Part shown: positions 10,458-18,124 of the stretch, piece by piece
How positions within the stretch are numbered: position 1 is the stretch's first letter
Layout: every line of letters starts with the position of its first letter
Origin: Reticulitermes lucifugus
Lineage: Eukaryota > Arthropoda > Insecta > Blattodea > Rhinotermitidae
Direction of reading: 5' to 3'
Assembly (NCBI GenBank): GCA_026260175.1
Contig: JAKCWW010000155.1
Span: forward strand, 1-23,384
DNA length: 23,384 bases
Notes under the pieces: generated by a model
Seen by the model: only the letters and a program-made list of their open reading frames with translations
What the model was told of the DNA's origin: nothing
Database searches by the model: none
Program-made: the position numbers and the translations under genes

Positions 10458-10665
10458 GTAAAGCAATCCCATTACAGGCCTGGACAGGCCCTTAGGGTTC
10501 CAGGAGGTTGAGGCNNNNNNNNNNNNNNNNNNNNNNNNNNNNNNNNNNNNNNNNNNNNNNNNNNAAGGTTGTCAGCCCTACGCACCGGCCGCCTTTACAC
10601 CCCAGGAAATATTCCTGGTACTCATTTATGTTAGGGCTGAGTCGACCTACTTGTGGGTACGATTA
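10458..10665 (-). repeat. Diverged copy of the SINE family, interrupted by the gap
   Basis: On the right of the gap, CACCGGCCGCCTTTACACCCC, then GGAAA, then GGTACTCATT, then AGGGCTGAGTCGACC follow the same order as CCCCGGCCGCTTTACCCCC, GGGAAA, GGTACCCATT and AGGCTGGGTGGGTCC in the copy at 12123. On the left, ACAGGCCTGGACAGGCCC corresponds to its GGCCATGAAGGCCC. The tRNA-like head is not visible. Orientation is the same as the other two copies. Confidence 0.65.
10515..10564. other. Assembly gap (50 N)
   Basis: Exactly 50 unknown bases, a placeholder whose true length is unknown. It falls inside a repeat copy, a common place for assemblers to break. Confidence 0.98.
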
Positions 10666-10883
10666 AAATATTTGCCACAAAAAAGAAAAAAAGGAATTGG
10701 GACAGTCAATTACAAATACACTGTTCAGGGGTTTAATATACATTATGCACAATATATACTGAATCACTGCAAAATATAGTCGGCATTGACTGCTGCCATT
10801 CCTCTCTTTATCAATATATCACAACGTGATGTCATACAGAGAGAGATCTATCATAGTTCGCCATAGTTTTCTATACTTTACAG
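10666..10883. other. Spacer before the tandem array
   Basis: AT-rich, without a gene. CATAGTTCGCCATAGTTTTC at about 10853-10873 vaguely resembles the array unit's ATCACAGTTC block and may be a decayed repeat unit. Confidence 0.4.
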
Positions 10884-11180
10884 TTGTGGACCCAGTTACA
10901 GTAATATAACTATCACAGTTCACAAATGTTGGGTCCTGTTACAGTAATATAAATATCACAGTTCACTACTGTTGGGTCCTGTTGCAGTAATATAACTATC
11001 ACAGTTCACAAATGTTGGGTCCTGTTACAGTAATATAACTATCACAGTTCACAAATGTTGGGTCCGGTTACAGTAATATATCACAGTTCACAACTGTTGG
11101 GTCCGGTTATAGTAATAGACCTATCACAGTTCACAACTGTTGGGTCCGGTCACAGTAACAGACTTACCATAGTTCAAAAC
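10884..11180. repeat. 43-bp tandem array, about 7 copies
   Basis: The unit begins TTGGGTCCTGTTACAGTAAT and continues ATAACTATCACAGTTCACAAATG. Unit starts are at 10884 (diverged, TTGTGGACCC), 10929, 10972, 11015, 11058, 11097 and 11140. The period is 43 bp except for a 45-bp first unit and a 39-bp unit lacking four bases at 11058-11096. Copies 2-4 have GGGTCCTG and copies 5-7 have GGGTCCGG, so the array shows local homogenisation. The edge copies are the most diverged, as expected from unequal exchange. Confidence 0.95.
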
Positions 11181-11360
11181 ATTTAAAATTTCAGAGCAGA
11201 GTGGTTATTACATGTACCAACAATGTAAAATTGTGCGTTTTGTTCATAAAATCTGTTTTATGTGCTCAGAATAAACAGTCATTCCCCTAAATAACGTTAA
11301 TGGACACGCAGTATGTGTTTTCTGATGTAGATACTGAATTTTTAATGATTGAGTAATCAA
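11181..11360. other. Spacer
   Basis: AT-rich; nothing is identified. Confidence 0.5.
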
Positions 11361-11416
11361 GACATTTTGAATCATGAAATTTAGCTGAGTAGATAAATTG
11401 CATGATTCAAAATGTC
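11361..11416. repeat. Long near-perfect hairpin, 26-nt arms
   Basis: GACATTTTGAATCATG (11361-11376) is the exact reverse complement of CATGATTCAAAATGTC (11401-11416). Inside it the pairing continues through AATTTA/TAAATT and CT/AG, with mismatches at 11377/11400 and 11384/11393 only. That gives 24 paired positions of 26 and a GAGT loop. It could be a remnant fold-back element or a structured RNA if transcribed. It is shorter than a usual animal microRNA precursor. Confidence 0.9.
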
Positions 11417-12083
11417 AACAGTGGCAACATGAAACCGTGTTCTGCATTCTACTGACCTTTAAAGCAGTGCGCGGAGGCAGTTTTTCAAACTTCTTACAGT
11501 ACGTAAAGTAACCATATTGTACCTACAGGAATTTCATGTTTGTTCTCGGTGTGGCAGCAAAATATATCAGTCTTTATATGCAAGTGATGATTGGGTGAGG
11601 TACCTAAAAGTCTGTGCTAAATAGGGCCCTACTTATATTTCTGTTTTTAATGGCCCTATAAAAATACAACCACAGACGAAACACTCGAGATCTTATTTCT
11701 GCATATTTATGTGCATTAGAAATAGACCTATCCAATAGCGAGAACTTTTAACAGGGCAGATTCTTACGTTCCATTTTTTAACACTGATGTTTTAATTGCA
11801 TCAAACTAACTGTGGAATTGTAGCAAGTTCTGTAGTCATCTTGAAATAGGAAAAGTGTGAAACAAAATATTATTCGTGGCTTATTCCCGAAATATTTTGT
11901 TTGAAATAGATTCTTATTTGAGTTCGCCGACTTCTTAGGGTTTCTTGCATAGGCCAATGCAGTAGCCTGAAATAACTGATCTACAAATATTACAGTAAGA
12001 TGATCTATTATTACTCGACCCAACAGAAAACGTATGTACAAATAATTATTTATCAGGCTTCTTTATCCACGACCCAAACTGTA
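11417..12083. other. Spacer with an unrecognised 87-codon frame
   Basis: A minus-strand frame at 11778-12041 has no recognisable domain. The rest is AT-rich spacer. Confidence 0.5.
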
Positions 12084-12111
12084 AATATATTGGCCTTGCG
12101 GCCCATATATT
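12084..12111. repeat. Short hairpin beside the SINE
   Basis: AATATATTGGCC and GGCCCATATATT pair over 12 positions with one mismatch around a TTGC loop, immediately next to the 3' flank of the SINE. Confidence 0.7.
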
Positions 12112-12115
12112 GCCA

Positions 12116-12384
12116 GTAAAAAGGTAAAGTTCACGCTAGAACTGGCCATGAAGGCCCAGAGGGGGGAGTAGTGGTATAGCTCTATTCTTTCTTTAACCTC
12201 GACGCGAGATGGGGGTGAGTGGTCAAGGCCACGCCCCGGCCGCTTTACCCCCGGGAAAGACCCGGTACCCATTGAATAGGAGGCTGGGTGGGTCCAGAAA
12301 ATCTCGCCTCCACCGGGATTTGATCCCGCACCGTCCGGCCTGTAGCGAGTCGCTATACCGACTACGCTGTTACATGCGTAAAAA
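12116..12384 (-). mobile_element. tRNA-derived SINE with intact head and possible TSD
   Basis: A SINE on the minus strand, body at about 12123-12377. The head has an internal RNA polymerase III promoter: box A CAGCGTAGTCGG (complement of 12358-12369) and box B GGATCAAATCC (complement of 12316-12326), 31 bases apart, as in a tRNA. It continues as a non-tRNA body rich in CCCGGG, CGGCCGGGGCG and CACTCACCCCCATC words and ends in CTTTACC. GTAAAAA occurs on both sides (12116-12122 and 12378-12384), a candidate 7-bp target-site duplication. SINEs encode no protein and are copied by the reverse transcriptase of a partner LINE. Two partial relatives lie at 9366 and 10458. Open frames across it are incidental. 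Confidence 0.8.
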
Positions 12385-12810
12385 CAACGATCACAGCCAA
12401 CCAGTTCGCTCGATTATTTCGGGAGTTTACGAGCCATCAAAAAGAATTTGCGACTCTAGCTTTGAAAATGCCCTCTTTGAAGAGCGATGATAAGCTACTG
12501 TATTTAGGTTTTACTCTCTTATTTTTTATATTATTTTAAGCGGGTATTTGTATATTAGGCACATACGAGTATTCGTACAAACCTTCGTTCTAAAATACAA
12601 GTCTATCAGTCTGTTACAGAAGAACGAAAATACACAGACACATAAGAGTATACCAAGTAGTAGCATAATTAAAGTGCTAGCTGATGGCGAGATCCACATT
12701 CAGTTCACTTACAAATACGGTATCTTGAATTGAATCTGCATCACATAGGCATAATGTTTCTATAAAATTTTGAAGAATATCATTCCGTTGTGTTGTTAAT
12801 AGTATAAAAG
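12385..12810. other. AT-rich spacer
   Basis: No gene or repeat is identified. The 61-codon frame at 12548-12733 is unremarkable. Confidence 0.5.
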
Positions 12811-12979
12811 TTAAATAATTATCTGTCCAAATACAACTAAATTATATTTATTATATAGAACTACATGTTTCGCCCTATCTCTTTCATCCTCAGGGTCACA
12901 ATTGGTCTTTAAAACATATGTTTTAAAGCTGTAGTTCTATATGTCTAATTTAGTTGCGTTTGGACAGATATTGCTTTAA
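12811..12979. mobile_element. Fold-back element with 40-bp arms
   Basis: The left arm (12821-12865, starting ATCTGTCCAAATACAACT) and the reverse complement of the right arm (12930-12969, ATCTGTCCAAACGCAACT) match almost throughout, with two substitutions and a short indel. Both end TATAGAACTACA on the loop side. Weaker similarity continues outward to TTAA at 12811-12814 and 12976-12979, which may be a TTAA duplication or chance. The loop contains a perfect 22-nt palindrome, CTTTAAAACAT/ATGTTTTAAAG (12907-12928), and a hammerhead-like core on the minus strand (12867-12893). It is either a palindromic MITE or paired inverted ends of a Penelope-like element. Confidence 0.7.
12863..12893 (-). ncRNA. 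Decayed hammerhead-like core
   Basis: Reading the minus strand, CUGAGGA is followed after 15 bases by GAAAC, then AU, then GUA. This matches the order and spacing of the motif at 23309-23355. However, stem II does not form in the intervening sequence, and the candidate stem I pairs only partly (three of the first four positions). It is therefore probably inactive. It supports a shared element family for the two loci. Confidence 0.4.
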
Positions 12980-13851
12980 TTTCTGTGTCTATAAAACTTA
13001 CGCATGTCTCACGTGCTGTTTACCTTGTTAAAAGTACGTTCTGAAAATTAAACCCAGACTTCATATAACAGACTTACTAATTTACCTTTTTAGGGCTTCG
13101 AGTAAATGCATCTCAAGTGGCACAAGCGCTCAGGACGATGTACGGTTATATGAATTGAGATACAAGCTTATGATGTCTGGAATACACTTTGGCCTTCCAG
13201 TTGACAAAACCTCAACACGTGTGTCTTGGAAAGAGGCATTACTTGCAGTCACCCCGGGGAATCCGAGATCTGCCAACCGGTAAAATAGCTGCAGGAGGGA
13301 CGTTATAGTAAAATATGGGATTTTAATTTTTATGGAGGTGAATATGGAGATTATGATCAGGGATGTGATGTGTAATCTGGTAGACACGCAGAGACGTTTC
13401 GCACAAACATGCTGCTCCCACATTCAGGGTAGAAGAGTGAAAGGAGATAGAGCTAAAGATAAAGACAGTAGATTAATCCGAAATGTTGGTAGCCCTTATA
13501 GATCTAGTAAAAATAGAGGGTGTCACATGGCAGAAGGTGTGAAAACAGGAGTGAAAACTCCCTTCTTGGACTGTTTGATCCTGAAGATGGATGCAATAAG
13601 ATAATTCGAACCGTCGATAAAATGTGCCAGTAGGCATGGCAGACAAACCTCAGAAGACTAAAATTTCTTCGTTTGAAGATGTATTATTGCAAGATGATAA
13701 CTGTTGCTGTGAAACAGACCTCGTTGGAAACATTTCTATTTTCCAATACAGAACATAATTTTGCAGGTTACATCCAGTCGTATTAATTGAAAACGTGATA
13801 CATTTAGGACTGATACAATGAATAAAATACCGGTAGCCCGTTTAAAACTTT
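12980..13851. other. Spacer with overlapping unrecognised frames
   Basis: A 97-codon minus-strand frame (13130-13423) and a 90-codon plus-strand frame (13332-13604) have no recognisable domain and overlap on opposite strands. The section around 13240-13290 (CACCCCGGGGAATCC) is slightly GC-rich. No gene call is supported. Confidence 0.4.
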
Positions 13852-13917
13852 GAAGTGGCAACACTGTAGACGTCTAACCTCTCCAAAACAGAACCGTTGC
13901 TCACAGTGTGCCACTTC
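13852..13917. repeat. Inverted repeat, 15-16 bp arms
   Basis: GAAGTGGCAACACTGT (13852-13867) pairs with ACAGTGTGCCACTTC (13903-13917) with a single one-base indel, around a 35-base loop. Confidence 0.8.
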
Positions 13918-14310
13918 ACACAAAGGACAAAAGGCAGCCCCAAGGTGTATTGGCCAGCTGCAAGGGGTGGTTGTAATGGAGGCGTTCATGGTGAGGCTCA
14001 CGCAGCTAAATGTGCCTTGTCGCACTTATCGCAGTCAGATGAACATAAGGGATATGTGAAGTTATCCATGTTCTGGAATAGCAGTGCATTCAAAACATGT
14101 CGATAATAAGTAAGATAAATAATACTAGCACTGTAGTGAGGCAGTGTAGCCCAATTTTCATTGCTGCGAAGCTCTCTCGGTTCTTACATAACTTGACCGG
14201 TCCCCAGACCAATACAATGCATATATTAAAAATAGTTATATTTATTATAATATAGTTATATATAATGGTATATAATAGTTACATAATGGTTATAGGAATG
14301 TCTCACCAAA
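13918..14310. other. Spacer; AT-rich imperfect repeats at 14220-14290
   Basis: Short overlapping frames at 13804-14106 on both strands (68-73 codons) have no recognisable domain. From 14220 to 14290 the sequence is made of irregular ATAGTTATAT-type words, which looks like decayed simple repeat. Confidence 0.45.
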
Positions 14311-14400
14311 TACAGTGGAGTCTCGCTAGTTCGAGATGAAAGGGACCGAGGTTACCTTGAGTTACGGAAAAGCTCGGACTTCAAGGACTACGACAATTTA
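14311..14400 (+). mobile_element. Pogo/Tigger-like terminal inverted repeat, solo end
   Basis: After a TA (14311-14312) the sequence begins CAGTGGAGTCTCGCTAGTTC and then carries AAGGGACCGAGGTTACCTTGA and AGCTCGGACTT. This is the pattern of pogo/Tigger-family ends, which start CAGT-x-x-A-x-TCTCG and repeat words around GGGACC. These elements insert at TA and duplicate it. No partner terminus and no DDE transposase are visible downstream, where a pentanucleotide satellite begins at 14599. Confidence 0.6.
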
Positions 14401-14598
14401 GAGCACATAATTACATATATACGACATGCATACTATACACGTTAAAATACATAACAATACACAATAATACACAAAGAAAACGGGTAAAGAAGTACAGTAA
14501 TGCCTGAAAGGCACGCGTGCACAAAGAGAAACGCACTTTAACTAATTCTGTACACACCACAAAACCGACCCTGACTACAGGGACTCGTAGAATCGAGG
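14401..14598. other. Spacer between pogo-like end and satellite
   Basis: Nothing is identified. It could be internal sequence of the pogo-like element. Confidence 0.4.
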
Positions 14599-14955
14599 CT
14601 GTACTGTACTGTACTGTACTGTACTGTACTGTAGTGTACTGTACTGTAGTGTACTGTACTGTAGTGTACTGTACTGTAGTGTACTGTAGTGTACTGTACT
14701 GTACTGTAGTGTACTGTACTGTACTGTATTGTACTGTACTGTACTGTACTGTAGTGTACTGTACTGTAGTGTACTGCACTGTACTGTAGTGTACTGTACT
14801 GTACTTTAATGTACTGCACTGCACTTTAATGTACTGCACTGTATTGTACTGTACTTTAATGTCCTGTACTGTACTGCACTGTACTGTACTTTCATGTACT
14901 GTACTGTACTGTACTGTACTGTACTTTAATGTACTGCACTGCACTGTACTGTACT
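14599..14955. repeat. (CTGTA)n pentanucleotide satellite, 357 bp
   Basis: The tract starts as pure CTGTA repeats. It then alternates with 15-bp units in which CTGTA becomes GTGTA (GTAGTGTACTGTACT type). Beyond about 14810 it shifts to units with CTTTAATGTACTGCACTG. Because a 5-bp period is coprime to 3, every reading frame cycles through the same five codons, none of which is a stop (Leu-Tyr-Cys-Thr-Val on plus, Tyr-Ser-Thr-Val-Gln on minus). The long open frames across it (177 codons on minus, 90 on plus) are artefacts. Confidence 0.97.
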
Positions 14956-16964
14956 TGGAAGTTAACTTTACTTAACTTTTCTTAGAAACCAAACTCCCGT
15001 GATTTCTTTCGGTTGTCTTTTTGAACCATTAATACAAAAGCAAGTAGCGGCGGTGCCAACTAAACGTAAAGCGCAACTGACATAACATTCCCTTAAAAAC
15101 GAGAAATACTGCAAAATTATGATTGGCTACTAGATTAAGAATATGCGGAGCCGTTTTCGGAGAAAGCAGTACCGCAACAACTGAGTAATAAGTTACTTGG
15201 TAACGTCTTTAAGTAAAAAACTAGCCAACTAGTTAATTAATTAGGTAAACAGAAAAAGAGCCTATGTATTGCAGTTTTATTCTTCAGAAGTATAGGCCTA
15301 TATTTAATCATCTGATTGTTAACCTTCACTTCTGTGAGACCTGCAGGCTTGACTGTGCTGTATAGGGCACGACATTACGTAAAGTATATGCTGAACCAAG
15401 TTAATCCTGTTGCGCCGGTCAAGCAATGGCGCTTACACGGCTGCAGAGCACCTTATCGCAGTAACGGATCATTGAAACAACACAACAAACAATAACTGTC
15501 AATTCGGAGAACAAAACTAAGAAATTTGTGACAGTTAAGAACGTTACGAAACAAGACAGCCATGGTATTTTCCTCTAGAATTGTAGTGGTTGTGTGTCTG
15601 GGATTCCGTAAATGTTCCCCCTGCCTGAGCCGAGTAGGTCTAAAGCTCAATTTTCTAAGGGGAAAAAACATAGTTAATTTTTTCCTATTGCAGACTTAAC
15701 CGACATACACCATATTTTCTATCAGTCCTCAGCCTAAAGCACTTACGTCTTTATGTTATAGACATTATAAATCATACAAAATCACACTTGCAAATCAAAC
15801 ATCCTTTAAGATATAACAGTACTTAAATAGAAGCTGAAAGGTTATATGTTGCTCATGTACAATAGGACTCCTACCTTTGTATTCAATTCTTTGTATCTGT
15901 TGCATGGAAAGTGACACAGTGGTGAAAAACAAACAAAACCAAAACTAGTGACTTTGTGTCGCTTTCCTTTTGTGGGAAGCACCTGTGGTGTACCGCTTGG
16001 TAATCTTGAGGTCTCGGGTTTTTTGCATTGCCTTCCTTACTGATATAAAGTAACTTGTCCGGAAAGTAACCCAAATTACGTCACGAACGCTTCAATCCAC
16101 AGCCCTTTCAACTTATCTTCACTAATTAACCTGCAAATCTAAGATATACAAGTAAAATGTGAGATATTTATAACGTTTTCAAACAAACTACACACATTTT
16201 CTAAGCACCAAAATTTAGTACATATCATTCCGTGAGCAATGCACCAGAATTCTAAAGAAGGCCTCGCCATGACGGATAATGAGCAAAGATTGAATGGCAA
16301 CAAACGTCAGAAGTTGTACTGCATTATGCGTATGTATTAATTAGGACTACATGCAACTTACACACACAAACTACAGTTTATTTTTTCGTATTGTTTTGGG
16401 AAAACACAGATTAACCAAATGGTGTTTTCGTAATGGTAAACTGAGTGTTTCTACTGTGAAGTATGAGCTACGTTTTTAGATGGTTGTGTACCGGAAATTC
16501 CTACCTAAAGAGGTTAAACTTAATATCCTATTAAGGAAGTGGTTGTCAGTATTTAACATTATCGTCGAGCGACGAACATTGCGCCTAACATAATATTAGC
16601 ACAGCATTAGCTTACTCTAACTTTTAAACTTATGGGAAATTAGAACAATGGCCCACCGCAACATTTCTGAATTCTCACAGGGTTTTGTGCTTTTCTAGGA
16701 CGTATTTGTCGTGTCTGACCGAGCAGTTGAAATCTAAAACCAAATTATTGAACGTAAAATATTGCGATAAAATTTGAAAATCCTGAGTTCTGAATAACAC
16801 TTAATTTACGTTTAGACCGGTAAAGGCAAAATATAATAAACAAACATTCTTAATACTGAATTAATGCAATTTGTGCAAAAAAATCAATAAACCTTTTAAC
16901 GTTATGCCTAACAATCATATCCACCCACTACTTGCGTAGTAACCTCTAGAAGACAAAAAGTGAG
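14956..16964. other. Long AT-rich spacer without recognisable gene
   Basis: Short frames at 15453-15671 (-) and 15883-16074 (-) have no recognisable domain. I found no RNA gene and no clear repeat. Confidence 0.55.
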
Positions 16965-16995
<31 letters not shown>

Positions 16996-16996
16996 A
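16965..16996. repeat. (GAAA)n microsatellite
   Basis: About eight GAAA units, mostly perfect. Confidence 0.9.
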
Positions 16997-17089
16997 GGAA
17001 TCAGAGACGGCAACACACCCTATCGTCTTTTCGTCAAACTGCATAGGCTACTGACCCCCGTTTCATTGTATGGCTTCCGAAAGTATGCA

Positions 17090-17205
17090 CCAAGAATCTC
17101 ATTCCTGCTGAATACTGTATTCCGGGTTGTGACGCCGTGTAGTCTGATACACTGTATGGCCTCACTTCCCAGAAAACAGCAGTCCTTCCTCACTGTCATC
17201 ATCGT
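17090..17205 (+). repeat. Diverged insect repeat, VTPCSL type, copy 1
   Basis: The plus strand reads LLNTVFRVVTPCSLIHCMAS. This matches translations of a repeat I associate with cockroach and termite genomes (VFWDVTPCSLV type). The DNA word GGGTTGTGACGCCGTGTAGTC aligns with GGGATATGATGCCGTGTATTC on the minus strand of the copy near 22365. It may belong to a SINE or a LINE end; I cannot name the family. Confidence 0.5.
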
Positions 17206-17640
17206 GCGAACTCTTTCTCTCTCTGCATGTTTCAAAAGCCTCAAAAAGAAAAACAAAATGTGCCACCGGAGTTCCTGCACAGAAAAATTACCGTTTTGTA
17301 ATAAAACATGACTAGTACAAAACACAACACAGCTCTTGCCTTCAAAGAATGCCTGTTTTCAAACTATTCCCTCACTTATGGCGCACTCACCCCACGACTT
17401 CGCATCGTTTAAGAGTAACCCGACAGATGGCACTACCATCTATTCAGCCATTTCCTTTTTCTTTTATATATTCATTGAATCTTTATGTAGTGTTTCATAA
17501 GTAACAACTGCAACTTACACTGCTGTTTTTCTCTTTCCTTTCGACCTATAATTTTCCTTTCGATTTACTGGTATCTAGATTTGGTATTGTTTTCACATTT
17601 TGAAATGTTTTCGTCTGGTTCTACATATTTATTGCTATTC
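17206..17640. other. Spacer
   Basis: AT-rich with pyrimidine runs; no gene is seen. Confidence 0.5.
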
Positions 17641-17810
17641 CCCGCCCCCCCGGCCCCTCCAGCACGCTGACGTAGGGGGCGCTCCTGCAGGGCTAGCCAA
17701 ATCCAGTAACGTATTGATCACACTGAACAGCAGACTACGGGTCACGTGACTTCTTTTGTCCAGCTGTGAATATATAGGTTAGGTTGGTAACGATGAGAGA
17801 GAGAGAGAGA
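17641..17810 (+). promoter_or_regulatory. Candidate promoter-like cluster with E-box and TATATA
   Basis: A C/G-rich stretch (17641-17700) is followed by a perfect palindromic E-box, GTCACGTGAC (17741-17750), then TATATA (17771-17776), then a (GA)8 tract (17795-17810). The order and spacing are compatible with a promoter firing to the right at about 17800. No gene follows within the window, and each motif could occur by chance. Confidence 0.2.
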
Positions 17811-17985
17811 ATTAAAGGCCGAGAGACCTAAATTAACAGTTCATATTTTGAACGCTTCGAGCTGTAACGCACAAGAGAAATAAGCATAAAAAAGAACATA
17901 ACTGTAATGGCAGATATTTATAAAATGTCCGCACAGGGAGTACTGGGCGAAGCCTCACACACATGCTTTAATAAACTGATCATAA

Positions 17986-18003
17986 CTAACTAACTAACTA
18001 ACT
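17986..18003. repeat. (CTAA)n short tandem tract
   Basis: Four and a half CTAA units directly abut the repeat fragment that starts at 18007. Such tracts commonly accompany this repeat in insect genomes, so they may be one insertion. Confidence 0.8.
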
Positions 18004-18006
18004 CCA

Positions 18007-18124
18007 TGGAGCAGAGTCCTTCTTGAGAAGCTAACAGGTCGTCAGCTAGTCAAGAAATTCCCCGCGTTTCATGGAACCCGAAGGTTCATTACCGCACTCA
18101 CAAGAGCCCGTCACCTGTCCCTAC
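18007..18124 (+). repeat. Insect interspersed repeat fragment (WSRVLLEKLTG type)
   Basis: One uninterrupted frame of about 39 codons reads WSRVLLEKLTGRQLVKKFPA, then FHGTRRFITALTRARHLSL. I recognise this reading from widespread repeats in insect genomes, usually continuing with a WAR-x-IQS block that is absent here. The match stops abruptly at about 18124 (after CTGTCCCTACC), so the copy is truncated. The relatively intact frame suggests a fairly recent insertion. Which element it comes from is not certain. Confidence 0.65.

Noticed and set aside
10884..11180. Regularly spaced repeats considered as a CRISPR-like array
   Set aside because: Units are contiguous tandem copies with no unique spacers, in a eukaryotic context.
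12209..12490. 93-codon plus-strand frame
   Set aside because: Its first half is antisense to the SINE, so it is not an independent gene.
14411..14944. 177-codon minus-strand open frame
   Set aside because: It is produced by the CTGTA satellite, whose 5-bp period reads as the same stop-free codon cycle in every frame.
15985..16035. Possible SINE head (TGGTGTACCGCTTGG ... GTCTCGGGTT)
   Set aside because: Box B is not recognisable (TTTTTT where GA-x-TCC is expected), and no body or flanking duplication was found.
1515..17682. CTCF-like 9-mers AGATGGCGC (minus, 1515-1523) and AGGGGGCGC (plus, 17674-17682)
   Set aside because: A degenerate 9-mer of this kind is expected about two to three times by chance in a window of this size on both strands.
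17771..17788. GGTTAGGTTGG resembling insect telomere TTAGG repeats
   Set aside because: Only about one and a half units, no array.
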